Positions 1-13,835 of a DNA stretch of 64,000 nucleotides are shown here, piece by piece (the first letter of the stretch is position 1; each line of letters opens with the position of its first letter). The notes under the pieces were generated by a model. The model had not been told where the DNA came from. It saw only the letters and a program-made list of their open reading frames with translations, and searched no databases. The stretch lies in the NCBI GenBank assembly GCA_902806565.1, contig CADCXA010000030.1:1426001-1490000 (forward strand). The letters run 5' to 3'. The position numbers and the translations under genes are program-made. This DNA is from Hypoxylon rubiginosum (lineage: Eukaryota; Ascomycota; Sordariomycetes; Xylariales; Hypoxylaceae).

Positions 1-3000
1 GTTTATAATTAAAATTAAACATTTTATAATTAAATAACTAAAAATATATTTTTAAATATTTTAATAAGTAATTATAATTATTATTATATATAATATTATT
101 AAATTATATATCCTAATAATATACCTTTTTTAAATATAAGTTATAAAACTTAAAATTAATATTAAATATATTATTTTTATTTTTAACTTTATTTATTTTA
201 TATTTAAAACTAATATAATTTTATATTTTATAAATTCCAGTTTATAACTTATACTTAATACCTTAGATTTTTTATATAATATAAACCAACCTTTTTTTTA
301 AATAGATTTTACTAATATATTTTATAAATTTTTTAGTTTTAATAATTTTATTAATAAAAATAAATATAACAATATTATTAAAAATAAACTAAGCGAAATA
401 AGTTAAAAAATATTAAATAAAAATTTTATTTAAAGCTAAATATTATATATTATAAAATTAATTATAAATTTATAAGGTTTTAATACCTTTTTTTAATATT
501 TAAAATATATAAATAACTAATATATATAAGTTATTAATAGTAGATTTTAAAATAAAAATAAAATAACTGTGATTTAAAAAAGTATAAATATTTTTATAAA
601 AAAATAATAAATTTATTAAAATATTAAAAAAATTATTATATAATAACTTAAAAACATATTAATATATAAAATTTAAATTAAACTAATCTTTAATTAAAAT
701 TAAAATAATATAACCAACTTTAAATATAATTATTATTTTAATAATATAATAATATTTATTAATAGATTCTTTAATAAAAAAAAGCTATTAATAATAATAA
801 GTTATAAAACAGGTTTTATAAATTTTAAAAACTATAAAACCAGCTATAAAATAAATATCCAAATATTTTTAAAATGGTGGTAATTATAATTTTAATTTAT
901 TTATAATTAGCTTGTTATTAATAAAACTATTTTATATTAAATATTTCCAAAATTTTAACATCTTATTTAAAAAAACCTAATAATTAAAATTTAAATAAAA
1001 AAGTTAATAATTTATAAATAAAATATTAAAAAATTAATTAAATATTTAATAATAATTAAATAATATTTATAATTATTATTTTTATAACTTAAAATATAAA
1101 AAAAATAATAATATTCTTAAAAAATATTATTACTAAATATATTAATAAAATCTTTATTTATAGTTTTAAAAAAATAAACCTTAATAATTAAACGCTTATT
1201 TTTTCTTTTTTTATTAAAAGCTTAAATATTCCTAATTATAATATATATAACATAGTAAATTATAATATAATAAACATTATTATTATTAAAAATATTAAAA
1301 CTAAATAATAATTTTAAACTAAAATAATTTAAATGATAAATATTAATATAACATTAAAAACTTTAATATTTTTTAACTAAAAAAAGTACCGGTTTAAAAA
1401 AATACTATATTTTTTATATAATTATTATATATTTAAAAAAATAATAATTAAAAAAAAAACCAATTAATTATTATTAATATAAAAATAAAATAACATATTT
1501 ATAACAAGCCACTTAAATAAAATACTTAAAATTTTTAAATATAATATTTTCTTAAATTAAAAAATATTTAATACTTATATATTTATATAAAAAATATATA
1601 AAATAACTTATATAATTTATATTATAAATATAAATAAATATATAAAAAAATACTTATTTAAATATATTAATTTTTATTATTCTAGTTATATTAATATACT
1701 TTTTTTACTTATTATATTATAATAAAAAATATTTAATATAATAATAAAAAAAAAATAATTAATTTTATTTAATTTTTTTTCTTTTTAAATTATTTTTATA
1801 TCTTTTAATATATAAATAATTATAAACCTGGTATTATTTAAAAGATTTTTAACACCTCTTTTTATTAATTTTCTTAAAATAATTTTTAAACTTTAATAAT
1901 AATTATTATTTTATCTAATTAATAAAAATAAAATTAAATTTTTAAATATAAACTTAAACACATATAATTAAAAAAATCCTAATATATTAAACAATTATTT
2001 TTTACACAATAAAAACAACTTAATTATTTATTTAAATCTTTTATAAGCTTGAAAAATTATTATTATTTATAATAAAATTTATTATATCACTGGTTTTATT
2101 TAAAATTAAAACTTTATTATATTATTTTATAAAAAACTAATTAATAATTATTTAATTATATATATAAATATTAAAAAACCTTTTTTAAAAAAAAAAATAC
2201 TAGTGTAATTAATAACTTCTTTAATATTATTTATCTTTAAAAAAATTTAAAATTATAAATTATTTTTATATTATTTTTTTTTTTATATTAATATCTAATA
2301 TTTTTACTATTTAATTAACTTCCACTTTTTTTATATATTAATTATTTTATAAGAAATTAATTTTTCCTTTTATTAAGGTTTTTTTAAAATATCTTTTTAC
2401 TTATTTTATATAGTTTATTTTTAAATTAAAATAAATATTAATTATAAAATAAAAAAAAAAGTAGTTACTTTTTATATTATTATATTTATTTTAATACTAA
2501 GACACTAATTAAATATTATAAAAAAACTAAATTTAATTTATTTATTTACTAATATTAAATAATCTTATAATTAAAATAATTTAAAATCTTTATATAATTT
2601 TAATTAAAATATTAATATAAATAAATCTAATATTATTTTTATTAATTATATTTATTATTAATATTTTATTAATTATTTTAATAATTTAAATAACTATAAT
2701 AGTAATAATAATAATAATTTAAATATTAATTATTTTAAAAAGTAATTTTAATTAACATTAAATAAAAATAATAATAATAAAATAAAATCTTTATCTTATT
2801 TTAAATAATAAGCCTCCCTACTAAAAAACAATATAAAACCTATATTATTTTTAATTATATTTTTTTATTACTTTTTTTAAGGTTATAGTTTAGAATTTTA
2901 TAACTTTAAATTATAACATTAATTAATTCCCCCCTTTAAAATTAATATAAAATTTGTGTTTTTTATGTTTCATTTTATTAAAAATAATAATAAAAATTAA

Positions 3001-3514
3001 AAAAATAATTTAATATAGTAAGTTATATTTAAACCTACTAAATTTATTTATAATATTTTTTATTAATTAAAAAAACAACTTTTTATTAAACATTATAATT
3101 AAATATAATATTTTATTTTATTTTATTTATAATATAAATTAAAATATAATTAAGTATATTAATAATATAAAAATTAGAAATATAATAAAATATATTTATA
3201 ATAATATTAATTAAAAATTATATTCTTTTATTATATATTAATAGCTTGATTTTTATTAATTATATAGTTACTAAATAAGTTATTTTAATTAAAGTATAAA
3301 ATAAAACTTATAATTATTATTATTAAATGTTACTTTATATATTTTAATTAAAATTAATAAAAATATATTATACGTTTTATATAATTTTTTATACTTATAT
3401 ATATATATTTTTATTATATATTACTACTAAATATTTTAAAAATAATATCTTAAATTAAAACTATTTAAATAATAAAATAATATAAGTTATTATATTTAAT
3501 AAATAAATAAACCT

Positions 3515-3685
3515 TTATTTAAACTAAATATAAATTAAATATAAACTAAATATAAATTAAATATAAATTAAATATAAACTAAATATAAATTAAATATAAA
3601 CTAAATATAAACTAAATGTAAATTAAATATAAACTAAATATTAATTAAACGTTAAAACTAAATATAAGTTAAATATAAATTATTT
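3515..3685. repeat. 11-bp AT minisatellite, plus orientation
   Basis: About fifteen imperfect tandem copies of an 11-bp unit (AAATATAAAYT, Y = C or T) inside the AT-rich block. C/T differences between copies are what RIP would leave on an originally more uniform array. The same unit appears inverted near 4.3 and 6.4 kb. Confidence 0.7.
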
Positions 3686-4284
3686 AAATAAATATATACC
3701 TATAAAATTATACTTTTTATTTTAAAGTTTTTATAATATATTTTAACTATAAATAATATTATTTTTATAGTAAAATAATTTATAAAAAAAATAAATATAA
3801 AAATTAATATATATAAATATATTAAAAAAATAAAAGTATAAAAAATATATATTAAGGTTAAATATATATATATATTTTATAACAGTTAAATAATAAATAA
3901 ATAATAACTTATATATTATATATAATAAAAAATTTCATTATAATAAAAATATTTTAATCTTTAAATCTTTTAATTTTATAATTATATTCCTTAATAATTA
4001 AGCTTATAAAACTAATATTAATAATTTTTTTAATATTATATATATATATAAAATATAAAAGCTATTAATATTAACAATTAAATTATTATTAACAAGTTTA
4101 ATTTAAAAAATATTTTATAAAAAAACTTTAATATAACGCTTATTTTTAATAAATAAATAAGTAATAATAAATTATAAAAATAATACTAACTTATTTACTA
4201 AATATTATAATTATTTTAACTATTTAAAATCCGTATTTTATTTTTAAATATTTTTATAATATTTTACTTTATTATTAAATTATT

Positions 4285-4345
4285 ATTTAATTATTATTTA
4301 ACTTATATTTAACTTATATTAAACTTATATTTAACTTATATTAAG
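4285..4345. repeat. Short inverted array of the 11-bp unit
   Basis: A few imperfect copies of TTATATTTAAC, the reverse complement of the unit at 3.5-3.7 kb. It is shorter and more degenerate than the other two arrays. Confidence 0.5.
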
Positions 4346-6382
4346 CTTTTATTTAATTATTATTTATAACTAATAAAATTAAACTTAATTTTTAATTAAA
4401 ATTCTAATAATTAAGTTTTTTTAAGTAAATTTATAATATAATTTTTACTTTATATTAACTAACTTTTTATTTAAAATAAATAAAACATATTAAAAATAAT
4501 TATTAATTTTATAATATAATTAAAACTTAAAATAATAATATATTTAAAACTATATTAAAATAATAATAAATATACTAAAAATTATAATTTTATTAAACCT
4601 TTATATTTTAATTTCTAAATTTAATAGTAATATATATATTAAGTTTATATTTATTAATATTTATTAATAACTTATTAATATTAAATATATAATTAAAATT
4701 ATACTTAAATTTAATATTATATATAAAGTTTACTTTAAAAAAATAAAAGTATATATATAATAATTAGTTTTAATAAACTTTATTTATAATAATATATTAA
4801 TATTAATAATATTAATATAACTTTTATATTAAAATAGTTAAATCTTTTATTATAAAATCTATTAATTTATAAAAAACTATTATTAAAAACATGTAAAATA
4901 TTAGGTTATATTACTAAAAAATGTTATATTAACTTGATTTTATAATGTAATATATTAATTTATACTTATAAAAGTTTAATAAAAAACAAAGTTTATTAAT
5001 AAATTAAAATAAATATATATTTTATTATTTTTTATTATTTTAAACCTATGTTTAATTATAATTAATATTATTTTTAATTAATAAGCTTAAGTTTAATTAA
5101 ATTAATTATTATAAATTTAAATATAATTTAATTAACCTTAAAATTATAAAAATTAACTTAATTATAAATTAATATAAAATAAAAATATAAATTTACCACT
5201 TTATTAATTTATAACTTTATAAGCTAATTTATTAAATAATAAGATATTAATTTTATAACTTGTTAAAAAAAGTAATTTTATCGGTAAATAAGTTTAATTT
5301 TTTATAAAACTTTATAATAATTTATATAAATAAATTAAAAACGGCACGCCAGTTAATTATAAAACGAAAAAAAATTAATTAACCTAGTATTTTAAAAACA
5401 ATAAAAAAAAGTAAAAGTAAAAAAAATTATAATATTATTTATTTAAACTTTAATATTTTACATTTAAGTTTAATAAACATTAAATAATAATTTATTAAAA
5501 ATTAATTTAATTAAGTTAATAAATTAACTAAAAATATTAATTAACTATGATTTTTATATATTTAAATCTAATAATACTTTTAATTTTTCTTATATAATAA
5601 ACCTTTTTTTTTATTTATAAAACCTAGCTTTAACTTATATTAAAATATTATTTAATAACTATTAGTTAAATAATAATAAATTTAAAGCTAATAATAATTT
5701 TATTAATTTATTATTATTATTATTTTAAAAATTAACTAATTTTAATAAATTTAATAAATTTTATAATAAGTTAAAACATAATAATAAAAGCTTAAATAAA
5801 AATTTATTATTTTTATTAAAACCTTTAAATAACATTATAAATAACCAAATTAAAAATAATAATAATAATAACTATTTTATAAATATCTCCTTAGTTAAAG
5901 TTATTAATAATATAAAAAATAAAATTATTAAAAATAATAAATTTAATGGTAATAAAAAAGATAATTTAGTAAGTATTATATAGTAACTAAAATAAAACGT
6001 AATTACTTAATAATAACTTAAAAAAAAAAATTTTAATTTATTAAAACTTTATAATAAAAAATATATAACTAAAAACCAAATAAAAATAAATACTTAAAAC
6101 ACTTTTAACAAGGGTAAATATCCTTTATAAAACTAAAAAAAATATTAAAATTATTTATATAATTTTTATTTAACATTTATTTAACCTTTATTTACTTTTT
6201 ATTAAATATATATTAAATCCTTATTAAATATAAATTTATATATTATTATAATAATTATAAATTAATATTAACTTCTTTTATTTTAACTTTTATTTAAATT
6301 TATTAACATTTATTTATAAAATTTAAAATTTAATAATATAAAAGCTTAAAAAAAAACAACAAACTAATAATAATAACCATTT

Positions 6383-6490
6383 ATATTTAATTTATATTTA
6401 ACTTATATTTAACTTATATTTAATTTATATTTAATTTATATTTAATTTATATTTAATTTATATTTAACTTATATTTAACTTATATTTTTA
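6383..6490. repeat. 11-bp AT minisatellite, inverted orientation
   Basis: About nine to ten tandem copies of TTATATTTAAY (Y = C or T), the same 11-mer as at 3.5-3.7 kb read on the other strand. Together the two arrays would form a large imperfect inverted repeat with about 2.7 kb between the arms. Confidence 0.7.
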
Positions 6491-6794
6491 TTTACTTTAA
6501 ATAAATAAATAAAAACAAAATATATTATATTTATTTATAAATTTATTAATATATTAAACTTTAAAATTAATTACTATATTATTCTTTAAATTAATTTTCT
6601 ATATTATAATATACTACTAATAATATTATTAATTTATTAATATTTAATAAATTTCAAATATTTTAAATAACTACAAATACTAAAAATTAATAAAATTAAT
6701 AATTAATAAACTTAAAAATTCCAAGTGGTTATAAAAACTTTAAAAAATTATAAATATTATAAATATTATATTTTTATTAAAATATTTAAATAAG

Positions 6795-6915
6795 TTTAAT
6801 AAAAACTAAATATAAAAATTAAATATAAACTTAATTAAAATTAAATATAAGTTTAATTAAAATTAAATATAAGTTTAATTAAAATTAAATATAAATTTAA
6901 CTAAAATTAAATATA
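6795..6915. repeat. 22-bp AT tandem repeat
   Basis: Four to five copies of a 22-bp unit in which an 11-mer of the local minisatellite type alternates with a TAATTAAAATT-type 11-mer. It lies about 300 bp downstream of the inverted array and looks like a higher-order derivative of the same repeat. Confidence 0.6.
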
Positions 6916-8945
6916 AATTTTATAAAAAGTAAAACGTTTTTATATTTATAATAATTTTAACATTAAATTCTTTTAATTTATAACTAATTTAACGTATAAT
7001 TTTATAATTATTTATAAATAAATAAATTTTATTTATAAGTTCTTTAAATATTTAAGTATTTATTTAAATATATTATAACCCCTTTTTTCTTATTTATTCT
7101 TTTTTAATTCTTTTAAAATTACCGCTAAATCTTTTAAAAAATTCTATTTTAAAAGTTATATTAGTTTTTATATAACCTTTATTAAATTATTTATTAAAGG
7201 TTTTAAAGTTAATAATAAACTAAAGTAATTTTTATTATTTAACTTCATTTAAATTACCTTTTAAAACTTAAAATAAATATTAATAAATAACTTTTCGTGG
7301 TTATTTTTTATTTTATAATTTAACTTAATATTTATAAAAAAGTTTTTATATTATAATAAGGTATTTTTAAAAAAGTATTTATTAATATTATTACTAATAA
7401 TTACTATTTTAATATTAATAAAAATATTAATATTAATAATAAAACTATATTATTTAACGATATTTAAATTAAAATAATAATAATTTTTAATTAAACATTT
7501 TAATATATTATTTACTTTATATTAAAAACAGATTTTATAATAATTTTAAAATAAAATATAATCTTTAATTACTTTTTATATAACTGGTATATATATTATA
7601 AAAAAAACAATTTTAAAAACAAAGTTATATAATATTTAAAACTTTTAATCCTTTAATTATATAAATAAAATCTAAGAATATATTAATATTTAATTATACT
7701 TTTTTTATATTTAAATATAAATATATTCTTTAATATAATAAATAAAAGATTTATAATTATATTTATTATTTTTTAATTTAAATATTATTTATATTATAAT
7801 TATAATAAATATAATTATTAAACCTTATAATAAACTTATTTATATTAATATATATAACTTATATAAAAGTTTAATAAATAATAAAAAATAAAAACACTTT
7901 TTTATTTTTATTTATTTAAATTATATAAAATATATAATTTAAAATATATATTATATAAAAATATTAAATTAAAATAAAAATTATTATATTTTTAAATTAA
8001 TTAATATAATATTAAATTAAATACTTTAAAAATATATTTATTTTTATATATATATAAATTCCTTATTAAAAAAACTTATTATAATTATTAATATATTAAA
8101 TTTAATTTAATTTATTATAAATAAATTCGCTTTTTTTTTTTTTATAAATACTATTAATAACAAATAGTTACACTAAAAAAAAATTCTTTATAAATTTCTA
8201 TTACCACTTTTTTATTATATATTAACATATAAAAAAAGTTTATATAATAATAATAATTTTTAAATAAACTAAAAAAAAAAATTCTTATTTTTATTTATTA
8301 AATTATTATAAATATACTATTAATTAAACTCGTTAAAACACTTAAATTTAAAAAATTTTTTTATTATAATATTTTATAAAAAATCTATTTATTATTATTT
8401 ATTAATAAATATTTATTAATAATACTTAAAACTATATTTTAATTATATTTTTTAAAACTATTTTTAAATTATATTAAACCTTTTTTAATATAATATTACT
8501 AATAGTTTAAAATTAAAAATATAAAATTTAAAATATAAAATTAAAATTTGTTTTTTTATTTTTAATAACACTTTAAAACATTATATATAAACTTATTTTT
8601 AAAGCTTTTATTATTTAAATATATAAGTAAAAATTCTTTTAATAAATTTTTAATAAAATTTTATTTTAAATTTAACTAAAATATTATTACTAATAAAGCT
8701 TATAAAAAACCAAATAATAATATTATTTTTAAAAAACTTAAAATTAATAAATTTTTTTTTTATAATAATTAAAACCTTATTTAATAACAATTAAAAATAT
8801 TAAAAAAGTTTTAAATAAAAAATTATAATTAATAATAATAATAAATATTAATTTATATAATAATTTTATTTTCTTATCTATAAAATACTTTTTTAATATA
8901 ATATATATATAGCTATATAACGCTTTTCCTTTTATAGTATTTTTT

Positions 8946-10830
8946 AAATTTAATTTTTCGATTTTAGCTAAGATATACAAACGGTTAACCGTAATAACTG
9001 CAGGTAAGCAGATTTAAACTCCAGATCAACAAGTTTAAGGCTGATCCGGGAAGGTGGATGCCCCTGTATTTACACCCCTATATCGCCTAGGTTTATCGGG
9101 CCAGCCGCCTGTTAGCCCAGGCCAGTGAGCCAGTCAGCCCACACTACAGCGTGTGCATTGGTCCTTTTATTTTCCAGCTTGTCCTCCCACCTGCAGGCCT
9201 AACCTTATTTCCCCTGACAGAGCCTTAAGATGGATCTCCAGGGTCAGCTCTTCAGCTCTACTTTGGGACCTGATATTAATATCCCGCGCCGCATGCATAT
9301 AACATGAGTCGCTAAATATTACCATGGCTCGTACGGCAAGCCGTTTAAAGGTATTACATACTTGTAGTACCGTAGGATTCAGCTTCTAAATATGGTACCG
9401 ACACCAACTTCGCCCCGAACCTCACCTGGCGGTGATACCGGCGCAGCGCCAACACATCACCTATTGGGACGGTTAGATGGAAGGCAGTCAATTGCAGTAG
9501 ACTACCTCTTCATTCCGGCATCCTTCGACTACTAGGCCAAAATCCATGGCGTACTAACAGAGTACCAACAGAGATTCCAGGTATTCAATGCGCCATCCTT
9601 CGTCAGATCTGGAAGTTGGTAGTTTACATGTGGCCTGGCTGACCAACCTCGACGATCATGGTCCAGCATCTTTGAATCCAAGCTTCCTTCTTTACCCGTC
9701 ATTAACCATGATGCGTTCGGCCCTTTCAATAGCTTCGTAGGGCCGTTGACACCCGCCACTTTCGGTGTCGCCTTATTCAGATTTACCTAGCAAAGTTCAT
9801 CTCGCAACATCACCGATAGTTATCGAGGTTCTGCATATGCCATATCCTACGTTCTCTACGAGCTCGGTGCATGATGGTTCATTTACTGTTCGGTGAGATC
9901 TTTCAAGCTGGATATGCTAATGGCCCAGCCCAAAAGGTGCATCAATTAGAGGGACGAGCTTACAATCACCAGTGACTAATAAGATAAAATCTATCCCTTA
10001 TTAAAATTGCCCTACCTAGGGCTAAGATACGGCTCATTCGCCTCCAATTCCCAATTCCTCGGAAACACTTATACCACATGCTAATTCTTTTAATGGAGTC
10101 TTGTTGGATGACTGAGGTAGCAGTCGCATAAATTTATCACATGTCTTCTGTTTCAATCACGAGACGCCTACAAGCAGCTAGTCATTGATGCCTTCATTTT
10201 GCCGATCACCGTACGACCATAAAACATATGTCTCTAACATTCAAACATGGAGTTATTAGCAATATCTGTCACAATATCAGAAGGCATTGACACGTCTGCC
10301 TCGGTTTTCATTCCCCATAATTCAATATAATATCTAGAATAACCTAACAACTCTCATAGTAAATTTGCCTACCCCTTCGTTAGCTGTTACGTCACCATCA
10401 GTTCATCCGAGATACTCCACCCTCTACGGCAGAGCCTGGTATGAGTCCTTGTTAGCACGCCGTAGAGCAAATTATTGTTTCTAGACGGAGCTCCCTAAAG
10501 ATATATCCGATCCCACCACGTTATCACGACGCAAGCCAAAAGGCACGGAAACAACAAAGTTGTTGCTTGAAGGGCTATGGACCCGAAGATCAAAGGGCAA
10601 CTGGTCATAAGCCCTGAGGTCCTTCATCCTCCAAAACCAACCCTTATCCGGTTCACCTTTACTAATCGCCTGCGTAAGGGGTTAGGGGCTGAAGGGCTAG
10701 AACCAGGACACACGTGTGTATCTCCATAGCCATACAAGATATTAACCAGTCTAAAAAGTACCTCTTGTTAATAAATCAGGCTCCTACGAATTCTACTTAT
10801 TTACATCTAGCAGTTTCATATAAAAAAAAT
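8946..10830. other. Normal-composition island with broken frames
   Basis: About 1.9 kb of ordinary base composition between two AT-rich blocks. On the minus strand two stretches read like fragments of real proteins. One is 9532-9783 (about 83 residues; contains GPTKLL, HDRRGW and an aromatic stretch WNLCWYSV). The other is roughly 10455-10650 (contains GWFWRMKDLRAYD and FVVSVPFGLRRDN). Both end in stops and no splice pattern joins them convincingly. The first faintly recalls a permease N-terminus; I do not assign it. The piece is probably single-copy DNA that escaped RIP but contains no working gene. Confidence 0.5.
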
Positions 10831-11740
10831 CTTAGCAGCTATTTTAACTAATTGTTTATAGTGTTTATTAAAGTAATAATAACTTAAACACTTTTTAATA
10901 TATTTTAAGCTTATTATAACTAAGAAAAAATAATAATATAATAATTAAAAAACGGTGTATTATTATCGATTATTATTTTATTCGAAAAATATTATTATTA
11001 TAAGTTTTAAAAAAATTATTATAAGAAATTTCTAGCGAATCTTTTATTATATATTTTTATATTATATTAATTTTATATTATATTTAAATTAAATAATAAA
11101 AAATTAAGGTTTTTATTATATTTATTTAATTAATTAAATTTATTTAATTTTTTAATTAAATATATTTATTTTAATAAATTTTATTATTTATTATTAGTTA
11201 TTTAAACTTTTATTTTTAACTTTAATTTTTTAATTATTAATTTAAAAATATATATAAAAAAATATAACTTAAATTAAAAATTTTATATAATTAAAAAAAT
11301 TTTAATAATATTAATTATTAATTAATATAAAGCTTAATAATATAAAATTAATAAATTATTTAAATTTAAATTAAATAAAAATTTTAAATAAAAAAATATA
11401 TTTAATATATAATAATAATTTAATAATTATTTTATTAAACTTAAATTTAATAACTTTTTTAAAAAAATTATATAAATTTTATATAAATAAAATTTTAATT
11501 TAATTTAAATATAAAATAATTTAAAAATTAAATTTATAATTTAATTAATTAAACTTTTAATAATATAATAATAAATTAATTTATTTATATATAATTATTT
11601 TTATAATTTTTATAATTTATATAATTTTTATAAAAACTTTAAATTTAAATTTATATAAAAGTATTTTTTTTATAATTTATAAATTATCCCTTTAAATAAA
11701 TATTAATAACCTAGATTTAATTAACTTTTATATATTATTA
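10831..11740. repeat. Second AT-rich RIP-like block
   Basis: Roughly 900 bp of the same near-pure A/T composition as the first block, again with a sharp return to normal composition near 11740. No coding potential. Confidence 0.8.
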
Positions 11741-12522
11741 TACCCCGTAAAAAAATTCCACGGCCGGCGAAATGAACCCTGGAATTTTAAATTTATAAAA
11801 GCGAGCGCCTTAGCTTTAAAAGGACTACCAGATCTGAAGCCTTCATCACACGTTATGTCAGATCGACTCACCGATTAACCTAGAGTCGCAACATCTTTCC
11901 CGATTCAATGATCAGCATTTCTAACAAGTGCAAATTCGTTCAATACAGTTACCCTGCAGCCTCTATTAGGTTGCACGAAGCAGCCAGGAGTTGTTCATGT
12001 AAGATGGGTATTCACATCCTAAGCGGTCACCATTCAGCCGCACCGCTACCCACAGGTTGCTAGCTGTCCACATCAATGCCGAGTTTCTATCCGTTTTAGG
12101 AAATCAAAGGCGGTGGGTAGGCCAGTCCCTATCATTTTAGTATAATCTGCCTTATACAGCCAGCTAGGTCAGGATATGCTCTTAGATTACAGGACATTGT
12201 GTAACTCGCGCAGTAACCCGCCGCCGCCGCATTACACCTAAAAGGTTGTTGAAGTTGAGAGCGCAAGTGGCATTGCAGCCTCGTCAGCAATGCCTGTAAG
12301 TAATGAACGAACAATCCAAATACTGACTCTTATATATGAGTGTACCTAGGTAGGTTTGGTATATAATGGGCGTTTGTTGCTCGTTTTAGAGCTTAAGAAG
12401 ATCAGACTCATGCGACATTCAGGTTATCTTCTACCTTCTACAACACTCGTCAAGTAGCAATCCTCTTCCATCTCAATTGCCTTAATCAGATTCCTATCAC
12501 TTGATCCAGCAACCTAGTCAAA
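11741..12522. other. Intergenic, upstream of GPI-type gene
   Basis: Non-coding stretch of normal composition between the AT-rich DNA and the first intact gene. A TATATATGAG stretch followed by an ACCTAGGTAGG motif lies near 12330-12355 and a pyrimidine-rich stretch lies near 12430-12500. Both could be promoter elements of the gene at 12523. The 60-residue frame at 12132-12314 (minus) has no supporting features. Confidence 0.4.
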
Positions 12523-13078
12523 ATGGTTGCCATTGAAAAAATTCTCTTCGCCGCGTTAGGCATGACAGCTGTCCATGCCGCCGGCATCAACGTAAGTTGT
12601 GATGACAAGACCTCGCAGTTTATAACGTATCTTGGTTCTAACACTCACCTATTCTATTATCCAGAGCCCATGTCCGAACAACCAGTCCCTCATCTCGAAC
12701 GACAAATGCTGCCCCGGGATTTCTATGGTCGAGAGCGATGCAACGTACTGCTGCGTCACCGATCCCAACAGGCAGATTAATGGCGACTGCAAGGCCAAGG
12801 TCTCCATTGACGACCCTGACTACGACCAGAAGGTCAACGACGCACTAGGTACAGCGTCCTCATCCACTAGCACCTCATCACCCGCTGCGACGTCCACCTC
12901 CGCCTCTGCAACCTCCTCTGACTCGGCTTCAGGCTCTTCTACCGCCACGGACTCTACGGCCACGTCTTCCGGGACCGCTGCTTCTGCTACCGACAATGCC
13001 GCTGCTGGGGCCCGCGATGCGACGCTCGGCATGGTTGCTGCCTTAGCTGCCGTCCCTGTTGTCTTTTATGCTCTTTAG
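12523..13078 (+). CDS. Small secreted cysteine-rich GPI-type protein
   Basis: Two exons, 12523-12591 and 12665-13078, joined across a 73-nt intron (GTAAGT...CCAG, phase 0), give 160 residues. Residues 1-19 (MVAIEKILFAALGMTAVHA) form a signal peptide. Residues 24-65 carry six cysteines in a C-CC-CC-C pattern (26, 38, 39, 52, 53, 65), suggesting a small disulfide-bonded fold. A Ser/Thr/Ala-rich linker of about 65 residues follows, then a hydrophobic tail ending VVFYAL after small residues, as in GPI-anchored wall proteins. I infer a cell-surface or wall protein and cannot name a function; the cysteine pattern is shorter than the eight-cysteine hydrophobin pattern. It is the first intact gene beside the RIP-like block, a setting often occupied by effector-type genes. 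Confidence 0.75.
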
Positions 13079-13835
13079 GAAGGCACCCATTTGGAACTTA
13101 TATGATGCTACTGGGAATGGAGGTTACCTTTGGTAACTTGGTTGGTTAAAATTTGGAAATAATCTATTATCTTGTCTGTCACCTTCACTTTCATGTAGTT
13201 CAGAAATCATGTTTCATTTCCCCAAGAATTGTCCTCAGGTAGTTAACCCCTATCAATTGCCTAATCATAGCAAACCAAACTGCCATATTCCTCCCTCACC
13301 ACCACTTTGACAATTGTGGAAAATGATAAAACTCAGCTGTAGAAGTGAGAGACCAAACAATTGGGGATGAATATTGAGAGAAACAGGTATCCTCGTCACC
13401 GTCCCCGTGATGAGCTGTAATTACTTGTCGTGTATTTTGTGCATTTTGTTGTCGAGTTTCTGGGCTCAGGGGCTCAGGGGCTCGCTCGGCTAATGGGATG
13501 ATCCATTCCGGACTTTTCTTGTACGACCTTGTCGGCGTAAGAGGTATGATATTTTGTTTCTCATTACCTTCGCATACTTCGTGTTTAAGCTGTCTCTATT
13601 AGTAGCATGTCTAATATACTAGGCATCAGCGATTAATTACGAACTTCTCCTATTTATCCCTGGCTGCCCTACACACTAAAGTCGTGGTACGGAACTCACC
13701 AGTAAGCAGAAATCAACTGAAATCCCATTTGAAATCACATCGTGCAACCACCTAGAAACCAACCTTTCTACATCATCTTTTCACTTCCCACGTGCGTGCA
13801 ACAGCTTCATGACCTAAAGCCTCGAAAAGTCCAGC
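13079..13835. other. Intergenic spacer
   Basis: No gene seen. It holds the 3' flank of the preceding gene, a short tandem GGGGCTCA-type repeat near 13462-13485, and the upstream region of the decayed gene at 13836. Confidence 0.5.

Larger units (their letters stand above)
1..8945. repeat. AT-rich, RIP-like gene-free block
   Basis: Almost pure A/T over nearly 9 kb, rich in TA dinucleotides, with G and C only in scattered single bases. No reading frame looks like a protein; the only longer one (8777-8980, minus) is a low-complexity run of Ile, Lys, Tyr and Phe. This is the composition repeat-induced point mutation gives repeated DNA in filamentous ascomycetes, through C-to-T changes on both strands. 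The original element cannot be recognised, and I see no terminal repeats or telomere repeats. The right border, near 8945, is abrupt. Confidence 0.85.

Noticed and set aside
8777..8980. 67-residue frame in AT-rich DNA
   Set aside because: Low-complexity Ile/Lys/Tyr translation expected from AT composition.
8946..10830. Possible ribosomal DNA or mitochondrial insert
   Set aside because: None of the conserved rRNA stretches I looked for is present, and the composition is not mitochondrial.
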